Positions 7,121-14,288 of a stretch of 33,637 nt of DNA are shown one piece after another. The first letter of the stretch is position 1, and the number at the start of each line of letters is the position of its first letter. The DNA comes from Faecimorpha sp963627615 (GTDB lineage Bacteria; Bacillota; Clostridia; Lachnospirales; Bianqueaceae), in assembly GCA_963627615.1 (NCBI GenBank), contig CAVGBV010000018.1, positions 1 through 33,637 on the forward strand, given 5' to 3'. A program made the translations under genes and the position numbers. A model generated the notes under the pieces. The model ran no database searches, was not told where the DNA came from, and worked only from the letters and a program-made list of their open reading frames with translations.

Positions 7121-10100
7121 ATGAGCGGAAGTATAGACGGAGCGCTGCTGGCGGCGCTGGAACTTACGCAAAGTCAGCTGGAACAGACAGATGAGTTGCA
7201 GGTGGGATATCTGCCAGAAGAGGAACGCTTTGAGGTGGTTGTGCGGTATCATGGCGATCTGGAGGAGGCACTGCGGGCATTGCCGGGAGCCTCCGGCGAG
7301 GTTTTAACAGAGCGGTACGCGATTCTGATCCTGACGAAAGAGCAGATCTACCGGGCGGCGGCCCTGAGTCAGATAGAATATGTAGAGAAGCCCAAAGCGC
7401 TTCTGGCCAGCGATGTAGGAGCGCTTCGGGCGGCCTGTATTCCGACGGTGCAGCTTCCGGAGACATATGATCTGCATGGCCGTGGAACCCTCATCGGGAT
7501 CCTCGATTCCGGTATCGACTATCTGCATCCGGCCTTTATCACAGAAAATGGAGAGAGCCGGATTGCGGCTCTCTGGGATCAGACACTGGAAGGACAACAA
7601 TTTTTTTTCAAAGAGGAGATCACTGATGCCGTTCGGGCATATCAGGAAGGCGGGAGGGAAGCGGCGTATGCGCTTGTACCCAGCAGGGATATATTGGGGC
7701 ACGGGACGCAGGTGGCAGGAGCAGCGGCGGGAAACGGAAGAGAAGGAGGCGGAAGGGTTCGGGGCGTGGCGGACGAGGCAGAGCTGATCGTTGTTAAACT
7801 GGCGGAGAACAGGGGGTACGGATTTACACGAACAACCGCTGCCATGCGCGGATTGAAATATGTCATAGAAACGGCGCAGGAACTGGAACGGCCGATTGCG
7901 GTGAATCTCAGCATGGGAACCAATATGGGAGGACATGATGGGGATTCTTTGTTTGAAGCCTATATAGATGACTGGAGCAGGCGGTGGATCAATTCGCTGG
8001 TCGTCGCGGCAGGCAATGAAGGAACGGCAGGACGGCACGCGGCGGGAACAGTACGGCAGGGAGAACAGCGGGAGATCGAGGTGCAGGTCGGAGAGAGAGG
8101 AAGCGTCCTGTTTCAGATCTGGAAGGCATATGGAGATCAGTTTTATATTAACGTAGGGTCTCCCGGCGGAGAGAATACGGGCTTTATCCGAGAGGGAGAA
8201 GGAGGATTTCTGACGGCATTGGACGGCACATGGATATGGATCTATTACGGCAGTCCGGATCCGTATTCCGGGGCTTCCGCAATCTATATTAATCTATTTG
8301 CGCCGCGCGGCATTCAACCGGGGCTCTGGAGAATCTATCTGCAGGCCAGAACGATCCTGGACGGCCGGTACGATATCTGGACGACCGGGGAAGGGGCGGG
8401 CGGCCGGGATACGTATTTTCTTATACCGGAAGAGGAAACTACGATCACAATGCCGGTAACGGCGGGAGCCGTGATCGGCGTAGCGGCGTACAATCATACG
8501 ACCGGAGCGATTGCGCCCTTTTCCGGAAGAGGATATTCCAGAGACGGCCGGATTATAAGGCCTTCTTTGGCGGCGCCGGGCGTAGGAGTATTGACGACGC
8601 TGTCCGGCGGCGGTTATGGGGCGGTGAGCGGCACCAGCATCGCGTCGCCGATTGTGGCGGGAGCCGCCGCGTTGATGCTGGAATGGGGTTATGTGCGCAA
8701 GAATGATCTCTTTTTATACGGAGAGAGGTTGAAAGCGCTTTTGACGGCTGGGGCGGAACGGGATTTTGGAATGCTGACATTTCCAAGCCGGGATTGGGGA
8801 TATGGCAGGCTGTGTCTGTCCAAGACAATGCGGGAATTGACACAGCGTGAGTCTTGGCTGCGTCAGGCGGAATCGGTGAATTGCCGTGAAGCGGCGCAGT
8901 CCGAGGAATATATAGAACTCGTCTTTCCTAAACAGCTGGACGGGGGAATGCCCTTTCCGGAGGGAAATATAGAGTGCCTGCGGGAGATCAGCAACAATGA
9001 TCTGGTGGCATATGTAAGGGCTGCGGATATCGGAGGAGCCTATCCGTGGGAATATCTTCCGATGCTCTATGGCCTGGCGGCTGATGTGACAGCACTGGAT
9101 GCTGCAGGAGTGACAGAAGCGCAGGTGCTTCCGGGAATGGGGCTCTTGGGAACGGGCGTAGTGATCGGAGTGATCGATACAGGAATCGATTATCTCCATC
9201 CCAGTTTCCGTACAGAAGAGGGGAGAAGCAGGATTCTGAGCCTATGGGATCAGACGGAAAAAGAAGGTGAAGCGCCGAACGGATATGTATACGGGCGGGA
9301 ATATCTGCGGGATGAGATCGACAGGGCCATCCAGGCACAGGAAGCGGGGGAAAATCCCTACAAGATTGTGGCGCAAAGGGACGAGGACGGCCATGGGACC
9401 TATGTTGCCGGAGTGGCGGCGGGAACGCAGGATCTTCGGGAAGGATTCTCCGGAGCGGCGCCGGAGGCGGAGCTGATCGTCGTAAAATTAAAGGAGGCCA
9501 AGGCGGGGATCAGAAACTATTATGGCATCCCGACAGAGCAGAGAGCATACCAGCATACGGATATTCAGCAGGGGATCTCCTATGTTATGGAGAAAGCAGG
9601 TAAGAAGCCGGTGGTGGTTCTGCTCGCGCTCTCTGCCAGCCTGGGCGCGCATGACGGAAGCTCGGGGCTGGAAAACGCGCTGGAACAGTACCGCAGGCAG
9701 TCGGGAACTGTGATTGTGTGTGCCGCGGGCAACCAGGGAGACAGCGCGACGCATGCCTCAGGCACCCTCTCGGCACAGGAGGAAGTGGAGTTCTTTGTGG
9801 ATACAGGGGAGAATGTATTGATTATGACCGTATGGATGCATGCGCCGGATCAGTTTTCACTGTCCATGGTTTCTCCCAGAGGACATGTGGTGGAGAGGAT
9901 CCCGCGAGGGATTCTGGGGCCGCAGAGGATCCGGATTCCGGTAGAGAATACGGTGGTCAATGTGGAGTATTCTCAGGAACGCAGCTGGAATGGAGAACAG
10001 GCCGCGGTGATTCGTCTGGAGCGTCCGACAGAGGGCTTATGGAGATTGTACCTGTATGGAGATACGGTACTTGATGGCACATACGATATATACATGCCGC

Positions 10101-10549
10101 TCAGACAGTGGATTCGGCCCAATACCCGCTTTTTGAGAGCCGATCCGGCCGGCAGTGTTACGATGCCGGGTACAGCGGCAAGCCCGGTAACAGTCGGCGG
10201 ATATAATCATCTGACATCCAGCCTGTACCCGGCATCCGGACGGGGACCTACGCGCCTGGGAAGGATCAAGCCGGATGTGGCGGCGCCGTCGGTCGGAATC
10301 TATGGACCGGTTTCGCCTGCCGGATACCAGGCAAGGAGCGGGACCAGCAGCGGAGCGGCGATTACGGCCGGAGGCTGCGCGCAGATTCTGGAATGGGCCA
10401 TAACCTATGGAAATCAACCGGGAATCAGTCCGGCGAATATCAAGGCGCTTTTATACAGAGGGGCCGTCCGGCGCCCGGAAATCAGCTATCCGAATAATCG
10501 CTGGGGCTATGGGCAGATGAATATCCTGCGCAGCCTGGAAAATGGCTGA
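7121..10549 (+). CDS. CspBA-like tandem S8 (subtilisin) protease, both catalytic triads present
   Basis: This 1142-residue protein contains two complete subtilase modules in one chain. A Csp-type prodomain (about 1-95, ending IEYVEKPKALL) precedes module 1 with D129 (GILDSGID), H194 (GHGTQVAG), oxyanion Asn (AAGNEG) and S506 (SGTSIASP). A second prodomain-like stretch leads into module 2 with D686 (VIDTGID), H758 (GHGTYVAG), Asn (AAGNQG) and S1076 (SGTSSGAA). In clostridia, Csp proteases process the spore cortex hydrolase pro-SleC at germination. In the C. difficile CspBA fusion the second module is a pseudoprotease, whereas here both look active. The start at 7121 has AGAGG six bases upstream and is preferred to the in-frame ATG at 7055. 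There is no signal peptide, as expected for a protein packaged in the spore. Its stop overlaps the next gene. Confidence 0.9.
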   Translation: MSGSIDGALLAALELTQSQLEQTDELQVGYLPEEERFEVVVRYHGDLEEALRALPGASGEVLTERYAILILTKEQIYRAAALSQIEYVEKPKALLASDVGALRAACIPTVQLPETYDLHGRGTLIGILDSGIDYLHPAFITENGESRIAALWDQTLEGQQFFFKEEITDAVRAYQEGGREAAYALVPSRDILGHGTQVAGAAAGNGREGGGRVRGVADEAELIVVKLAENRGYGFTRTTAAMRGLKYVIETAQELERPIAVNLSMGTNMGGHDGDSLFEAYIDDWSRRWINSLVVAAGNEGTAGRHAAGTVRQGEQREIEVQVGERGSVLFQIWKAYGDQFYINVGSPGGENTGFIREGEGGFLTALDGTWIWIYYGSPDPYSGASAIYINLFAPRGIQPGLWRIYLQARTILDGRYDIWTTGEGAGGRDTYFLIPEEETTITMPVTAGAVIGVAAYNHTTGAIAPFSGRGYSRDGRIIRPSLAAPGVGVLTTLSGGGYGAVSGTSIASPIVAGAAALMLEWGYVRKNDLFLYGERLKALLTAGAERDFGMLTFPSRDWGYGRLCLSKTMRELTQRESWLRQAESVNCREAAQSEEYIELVFPKQLDGGMPFPEGNIECLREISNNDLVAYVRAADIGGAYPWEYLPMLYGLAADVTALDAAGVTEAQVLPGMGLLGTGVVIGVIDTGIDYLHPSFRTEEGRSRILSLWDQTEKEGEAPNGYVYGREYLRDEIDRAIQAQEAGENPYKIVAQRDEDGHGTYVAGVAAGTQDLREGFSGAAPEAELIVVKLKEAKAGIRNYYGIPTEQRAYQHTDIQQGISYVMEKAGKKPVVVLLALSASLGAHDGSSGLENALEQYRRQSGTVIVCAAGNQGDSATHASGTLSAQEEVEFFVDTGENVLIMTVWMHAPDQFSLSMVSPRGHVVERIPRGILGPQRIRIPVENTVVNVEYSQERSWNGEQAAVIRLERPTEGLWRLYLYGDTVLDGTYDIYMPLRQWIRPNTRFLRADPAGSVTMPGTAASPVTVGGYNHLTSSLYPASGRGPTRLGRIKPDVAAPSVGIYGPVSPAGYQARSGTSSGAAITAGGCAQILEWAITYGNQPGISPANIKALLYRGAVRRPEISYPNNRWGYGQMNILRSLENG

Positions 10550-11183
10550 GGCAAAAATGGAGGGAAAAGGGAAAATGGGAGTATATGTAAGGNNNNNNNN
10601 NNGGAAAATTGGGGTCTATGTAAGGTATTTGCATGCGTATCCGTTGCTGGGCAGTATAGAGGTTCTGGATGGAAATATTCCTGTGGTGCGCAGATTGGAA
10701 TATGGACAGGCGACACCGTATTTTTATGCGGAAGCGCCGGAAAGTTTTCGGCTGGAGACAGAGGATGGCAGTAAACGATGGGGAAAAGAGGAACCGGGAG
10801 AAGGAGGAACGATCACCTGGGTGGTGACAGAAAAGGATGGAGGGCCCTGGATGATTCCGGTACAGGACCGGGAGAGGGACGCGGAAGAGGAAGAGGCGGT
10901 GCTGAGATTGGTGAATCTGGCTGTGCCGGCGCTGGACCTCTATATGGGGAGACTTCCGGAGGAAATGGAGATGTTCCTGGAACAGGTGGAGGAGGGGGAA
11001 GCCAGCGAATACAGAGGAACAGAACCAGGGCGGTATTTTGCGGATCTGTGTATGGGCGCGGAGCGGAATATTCTGGCGAGAATCCCGGAGCTGAACCTGG
11101 AGGAAGGCGCATGGTACAGCCTGTATGTGATCGGAAATGCCGAAGGGTGGAACGTACGGCTTGTGATGGATGGCGCGGTATAA
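10542..11183 (+). CDS. DUF4397-like protein, interrupted by a probably spurious 10-N gap
   Basis: The frame reads through the N-run. Two repeats fit the DUF4397 pattern: VYVRYLHAYPLLGSIEVLDG near the N-terminus, and LRLVNLAVPALDLYM, with a strand pattern ending YSLYVIGNAEGW, in the second half. Such proteins are small beta-sandwich domains of unknown function found at surfaces or in spores. The first ATG at 10542 overlaps the protease stop by eight bases, implying translational coupling. In-frame ATGs at 10557 (GAGG five bases before) and 10575 are alternatives. If the duplicated flank at the gap is merged, the protein is about 202 residues with an undisturbed frame. Its position next to a Csp-type protease suggests a spore-related partner (inference). 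Confidence 0.68.
   Translation: MAEAKMEGKGKMGVYVRXXXXKIGVYVRYLHAYPLLGSIEVLDGNIPVVRRLEYGQATPYFYAEAPESFRLETEDGSKRWGKEEPGEGGTITWVVTEKDGGPWMIPVQDRERDAEEEEAVLRLVNLAVPALDLYMGRLPEEMEMFLEQVEEGEASEYRGTEPGRYFADLCMGAERNILARIPELNLEEGAWYSLYVIGNAEGWNVRLVMDGAV
10593..10602. other. Assembly gap (10 N) with near-duplicate flanks
   Basis: Bases 10570-10592 and 10603-10625 agree at 20 of 23 positions. Merging them removes 33 bases and preserves the reading frame, so the gap is probably an artefact of strain variation and not unsequenced DNA. Confidence 0.9.
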
Positions 11184-11190
11184 AAAACTC

Positions 11191-11219
11191 TTGTCAAAAA
11201 TGGAAATATATGGTAATAT
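11191..11219 (+). promoter_or_regulatory. Promoter for the kinase-like gene
   Basis: TTGTCA (11191-11196), 17 bases, TAATAT (11214-11219), then GGAGG and an ATG at 11257. The gene downstream is therefore a separate unit from the protease pair. Confidence 0.7.
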
Positions 11220-11256
11220 CATAAACGATTTCCAATAATATACAGTGGAGGATGTC

Positions 11257-11886
11257 ATGAAGAGAAGCTGGGAACAGATGAGTGGCTGGGTGGAGGAACT
11301 GCATGCGCCGTTGGGGAATCTCATGGGACAGTTGGAGCTTCGGCAGGAAGAGATGGATCCGGAGTGTTATGATACGCTGTGGAAGGATTGCCAGAATCTG
11401 CGCAATTATATGGAACGTCTGCTGCGGCTGATACAGGTTCATGCGGGAGATGTGCCGCCCTGTTGGGGCCGCAGTCCGTTAAGAGACTGTGTGGAAGAAG
11501 CGGCGCGCAGTGTTGGAAAGGAAGCACAGGAGCAGGGAATTCTGCTCAGGGTCGAGTACGATAGAGGAGACCGCAGTATTTGGAGCGATGCTAAGCTGCT
11601 GCGGGAGATTCTGGAGCAGCTGATACGGTATACACTTTCCCGAAGCGCCTCGGGAGAGTGTATTACAACAGGCTGTACCGCCTATAGAGATACGGTTGCG
11701 CTCTGGGTGGAGAATCCGTCGGAACATATCATAGAGGCGAGGGCGGCGCTGGAGTGCCGGGGAGAATCCACACTTCGGCTGGAAGTGTGCCGGGAATTGG
11801 CGGCACAGCTGGGAGCCGTATTCTTTTGCGGCAATGGAGAATATGGCGGAGTACGACGTGGAATCACGCTGCCGGTGGCCTCATAA
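11257..11886 (+). CDS. Degenerate histidine-kinase-like protein without sensor domain
   Basis: This 209-residue protein has the two-part core of a histidine kinase but no membrane or sensor region. The first half is a dimerisation helix with an H-box-like EELHAPLGNL (H16) and a second helix LRNYMERLLRLIQ. The second half follows the HATPase_c strand-helix order: LLREILEQLIRYTLSR stands where the N-box belongs, VALWVENPSEHI where DxGxG belongs, and GESTLRLEVCRELAAQLGAVFF where GxGLGL belongs. The N-box asparagine and glycine motifs are all replaced, so ATP binding is doubtful. It may act as a dimeric scaffold, an anti-sigma-like partner or a Spo0B-type phosphotransferase using H16. GGAGG lies five bases before the ATG. 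Confidence 0.68.
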   Translation: MKRSWEQMSGWVEELHAPLGNLMGQLELRQEEMDPECYDTLWKDCQNLRNYMERLLRLIQVHAGDVPPCWGRSPLRDCVEEAARSVGKEAQEQGILLRVEYDRGDRSIWSDAKLLREILEQLIRYTLSRSASGECITTGCTAYRDTVALWVENPSEHIIEARAALECRGESTLRLEVCRELAAQLGAVFFCGNGEYGGVRRGITLPVAS

Positions 11887-11915
11887 AAATTTTTTGAGAT
11901 ATTTAAAAAAAGTGA

Positions 11916-11944
11916 TTGACAAAAAAATAGATCCATAGTATAAT
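11916..11944 (+). promoter_or_regulatory. Strong promoter of the tRNA array
   Basis: TTGACA (11916-11921), exactly 17 bases, then TATAAT (11939-11944): a full-consensus sigma-A promoter 56 bases before tRNA-Pro. The leader contains a short AGCGC/GCGCT inverted repeat. Confidence 0.92.
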
Positions 11945-12000
11945 TGTCTACGCTGCAGATGAGCGCGGCGCGCTACAGTGGGTGCAGCACAGGACTTCGA

Positions 12001-12075
12001 CGGGGTATAGCTCAGTTTGGCTAGAGCGCTTGATTTGGGATCAAGAGGCCGCAGGTTCAAGTCCTGTTACCCCGA
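12001..12075 (+). tRNA. tRNA-Pro (anticodon TGG)
   Basis: The acceptor CGGGGTA pairs with TACCCCG, discriminator A. The anticodon stem CTTGA/TCAAG encloses loop TTTGGGA, giving anticodon TGG. The T-arm GCAGG TTCAAGT CCTGT is intact. No CCA is encoded. Confidence 0.95.
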
Positions 12076-12080
12076 CATTT

Positions 12081-12151
12081 GCGGGTGTAGTTCAATGGTA
12101 GAACACCAGCCTTCCAAGCTGGATACGTGGGTTCGATTCCCATCACCCGCT
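12081..12151 (+). tRNA. tRNA-Gly (anticodon TCC)
   Basis: The acceptor GCGGGTG pairs with CACCCGC, discriminator T. The anticodon loop CTTCCAA within CCAGC/GCTGG gives TCC. The T-loop is TTCGATT. It is 71 bases long and no CCA is encoded. Confidence 0.95.
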
Positions 12152-12155
12152 CTCT

Positions 12156-12229
12156 GTGCCTATAGCTCAGTTGGATAGAGCAGCGGCCTTCTAAGCCGCG
12201 TGTCCGGGGTTCGAATCCCTGTAGGCACG
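12156..12229 (+). tRNA. tRNA-Arg (anticodon TCT)
   Basis: The acceptor GTGCCTA pairs with TAGGCAC, discriminator G. The anticodon loop CTTCTAA gives TCT, reading AGA/AGG, codons that are common in this window. No CCA is encoded. Confidence 0.95.
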
Positions 12230-12232
12230 TTG

Positions 12233-12257
12233 GTTCGCGGTTGCGGCGAACTTTTTT
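12233..12257 (+). terminator. Terminator-like hairpin inside the tRNA array
   Basis: GTTCGC (12233-12238) pairs with GCGAAC (12246-12251) around a seven-base loop and is followed directly by six T, a G and more T. It lies between tRNA-Arg and tRNA-His and looks like a complete intrinsic terminator. Confidence 0.65.
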
Positions 12258-12265
12258 GTTTTTAT

Positions 12266-12340
12266 GGTGGGTGTAGTTCAGTTGGTTAGAGCGCCAGATT
12301 GTGGCTCTGGAGGTCGTGGGTTCGAGTCCCACTACCCACC
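12266..12340 (+). tRNA. tRNA-His (anticodon GTG)
   Basis: The acceptor GTGGGTG pairs with TACCCAC. The extra G at -1 (12266) faces C73 (12340), as expected for tRNA-His. The anticodon loop TTGTGGC within CCAGA/TCTGG gives GTG. Confidence 0.95.
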
Positions 12341-12391
12341 CTCCGCCAAAGCGGCGGATTCAGTACTAAGGAACGGCGTCGAACGTCCTCT

Positions 12392-12466
12392 TGGGTAGTC
12401 GCCAAGTGGTAAGGCACAGGATTTTGATTCCTGCACTCGAAGGTTCGAGTCCTTCCTACCCAGCCA
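12392..12466 (+). tRNA. tRNA-Gln (anticodon TTG), CCA encoded
   Basis: The acceptor TGGGTAG pairs with CTACCCA, discriminator G at 12463. The anticodon loop TTTTGAT gives TTG. The bases after the discriminator are CCA, the only encoded CCA end in this array. A TCCGCC/GGCGGA hairpin (12342-12358) lies in the spacer before it. Confidence 0.95.
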
Positions 12467-12467
12467 C

Positions 12468-12540
12468 GGGTCATTAGCTCAGTTGGCAGAGCACCTGACT
12501 CTTAATCAGGGTGTCCAGGGTTCGAGCCCCTGATGACCCA
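12468..12540 (+). tRNA. tRNA-Lys (anticodon CTT)
   Basis: The acceptor GGGTCAT pairs with ATGACCC, discriminator A. The anticodon loop CTCTTAA gives CTT. The gene starts one base after the CCA of tRNA-Gln, so maturation of the two needs close cleavage. Confidence 0.95.
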
Positions 12541-12543
12541 TTT

Positions 12544-12570
12544 AGGCACAGTATACAAACTGTGCCTTTT
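12544..12570 (+). terminator. Terminator of the tRNA array
   Basis: AGGCACAG (12544-12551) pairs with CTGTGCCT (12560-12567) and runs into a T tract. Confidence 0.85.
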
Positions 12571-12606
12571 CTATTTGGCGAAAACGGAGAAAAACAGGGG
12601 ACTTCA

Positions 12607-12635
12607 TTGCTATTTTCAGACCGCTCTGTTATAAT
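12607..12635 (+). promoter_or_regulatory. Promoter for the 50-residue membrane protein
   Basis: TTGCTA (12607-12612), 17 bases, TATAAT (12630-12635), about 40 bases before the ATG at 12676. Confidence 0.65.
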
Positions 12636-12675
12636 AAAAACAAAGAGTAACGAATGAGAAGAGCGGGGGATAGTG

Positions 12676-12828
12676 ATGAAAGAAAAGATGCAAAAGTTTT
12701 TCCTGAATCTGCTGATATGCGTGATATTCCTGGCTGCGGCGCTGCTGCTGGCTTATGGAGGATATACGCTTCTGTTTGGAGCATGGGGAGATCAGCTTCA
12801 GGAATGGATCCGCAGATTGACAATGTAG
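12676..12828 (+). CDS. 50-residue single-span membrane protein
   Basis: A short ORF encodes a basic start (MKEKMQKFF), one clear transmembrane helix (LLICVIFLAAALLLAYGGY) and a C-terminal amphipathic tail ending WIRRLTM. It has its own promoter 40 bases upstream, a GGGGGA ribosome-binding site and a terminator ten bases after the stop. That complete transcription unit is the main reason to call such a short gene. I do not recognise the family. Confidence 0.6.
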   Translation: MKEKMQKFFLNLLICVIFLAAALLLAYGGYTLLFGAWGDQLQEWIRRLTM

Positions 12829-12837
12829 GATGTACAA

Positions 12838-12859
12838 AGAGGCCGAAAGGCCTTTTTTT
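12838..12859 (+). terminator. Intrinsic terminator
   Basis: AGGCC-GAAA-GGCCT (12840-12853), a GNRA-type tetraloop hairpin, followed by a run of T to 12859. Confidence 0.85.
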
Positions 12860-12911
12860 AATGCATATTTGGCCGACAGCCGCCCATACTGTTCCAGAGG
12901 GAGGAGAAGGT

Positions 12912-13244
12912 ATGGAGAAAAGAATCGGAATCATGAGACATATGGGAGATGAAGCGTATGTCTGCTGCGTGTGCGAGTTTTGGACAAGATTGGGCTGGGA
13001 GGTTGTATGTTGTTCCAGACGGCGGAAGGAGAGAAAGGGTGCGGAGATATGGTGCGGTTCTGGAAGGGACTGCGACATGCGGCTCCGCTTTTCCGGCGGC
13101 CGTGTCTGGTGGAGAGATCTGTGCAGGCTTCATGCACTGTCGGGGGAAAGATGGGGAAAACTTATAAAAGCCGCATGGCACAGCGGCCTTTTGTATATTT
13201 CTTATATACGTTATAAAGGACTTGCGCAAACGCGTTATTACTGA
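12912..13244 (+). CDS. Cysteine- and arginine-rich hypothetical protein
   Basis: From an ATG preceded by GGAGGAGAAGG, an excellent ribosome-binding site, the frame runs 110 codons. The product begins MEKRIGIMRHMGDEAYVCCVCEFW and is rich in Cys (CCVC, VVCC), Trp and Arg. I recognise no domain. Points for a real gene are the ribosome-binding site and the spacing after a terminator (12838-12859) and before the next gene (13282). Points against are the unusual composition and a GCCGC/GCGGC hairpin with a T-rich tail at 13170-13192 inside the frame. An overlapping frame (12971-13216) is a competitor. The rest of 12860-13281 shows nothing else. Confidence 0.4.
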   Translation: MEKRIGIMRHMGDEAYVCCVCEFWTRLGWEVVCCSRRRKERKGAEIWCGSGRDCDMRLRFSGGRVWWRDLCRLHALSGERWGKLIKAAWHSGLLYISYIRYKGLAQTRYY

Positions 13245-13281
13245 TAAAATAAAAAGAAAAATACAGGGGGAGCTGCGCAAG

Positions 13282-14288
13282 ATGGAATATTGGGTAGTGG
13301 ATCACAAGCATATTTTTAAACCGGAAGAATTGTATCTGGAGAGCCATGCGTCAACGATTGAATGCCTGAGCGACGGAACATTGGTGGCGGCCTGGTTCGG
13401 CGGATCCAAGGAAGGAAAAGACGACGTAGGAATCTGGTATTCCAGATATAGGGACGGCAAGTGGGAGCCGCAGAGAAAGGCGGCGGGGACAGGAGAGACG
13501 CCTTGCTGGAATCCGGTTCTGTTTGACGCGGGCGACCGTCTGGTGCTCTATTATAAGACAGGAAAGCCGATTCCGGTATGGCAGACATACTACAAAGAGT
13601 CCTTTGATCAGGGGGAAACCTGGAGTGAGGGCAAGGAACTGGTGGAGGGAGACTTCGGCGGCCGAGGCCCGGTGAAAAACAAGTGCATCCGCTTGAGGAA
13701 CGGCGCGATTCTGGCTCCTGCCTCGATCGAGACGGAGACGGAGTGGAACTGCTTTACGGACCGTTCCGAGGACAACGGGAGGACTTGGACACGCAGCGAA
13801 TATGTGCCGATTGACCGTTCCAAGCTGGAATATAAAGGGATCATCCAGCCGACATTGTGGCAGGACGATGAGGGAATTGTGCATATGTATACCCGCAGTA
13901 CGGAAGGATATATCTATCACAGCCAGTCGGAAGATGGCGGGAAANNNNNNNNNNCGGCGGGAGAAGCTGGTCAGAGGCGCTGCCGACAGCGCTTCCGAAC
14001 AACAACAGCGGAATCGATTTGACGAGGCTGGAGGATGGAAGACTGGTGCTGGTCTATAATCCGATCAGCGGCAACTGGGGACGGAGATCTCCGGTCGTAT
14101 TTTCAATCTCTGAGGATAACGGTAAGACCTGGGGAAAGGAATACCATCTGGATCATGTTCCGTGTGAGAAGAAGGAACGCTGGGCTAACTTCTCTTATCC
14201 GGCAGTCATCGCAAGAGGAAAAGACGTCTATATTACGTATACCTGGAAGCGGGAAACGATCGCGTTCTGGCACATTCAGCTGGCATGA
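13282..14288 (+). CDS. BNR-repeat sialidase-fold hydrolase, interrupted by a 10-N gap
   Basis: The protein is a six-bladed propeller of the BNR_2 type, about 330 residues. Asp-box repeats (SxDxGxxW) occur as SFDQGETW, SEDNGRTW, SEDGGK at the gap and SEDNGKTW near the end. The N-terminal HASTIECLSDGTLVAAWFGG is characteristic of this group, which is annotated as exo-alpha-sialidase but also contains enzymes acting on other sugars. It has no signal peptide, so it is likely cytoplasmic. As written, the 10 N shift the frame, but merging the near-duplicate flanks (DGGK and DGGR) restores one continuous ORF to the TGA at 14286-14288. The start at 13282 has AGGGGGA upstream; the TTG at 13222 is less likely. 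Its stop overlaps the next start by four bases (ATGA). Confidence 0.82.
13945..13954. other. Assembly gap (10 N) breaking the reading frame
   Basis: The left flank ends GGCGGGAAA and the right flank begins CGGCGGGAGA, encoding DGGK and DGGR of the same Asp-box. The gap is therefore probably an unmerged overlap of contig ends, and the frameshift across it is artificial. Confidence 0.85.

Noticed and set aside
10571..10625. Tandem peptide repeat GVYVR in the DUF4397-like protein
   Set aside because: It straddles a 10-N gap and is best explained as duplicated contig ends, not a true repeat.
12002..12540. Direct repeats in the tRNA region as a CRISPR-like or repeat array
   Set aside because: The repeats are the shared T-arm and D-arm sequences of six different tRNA genes.
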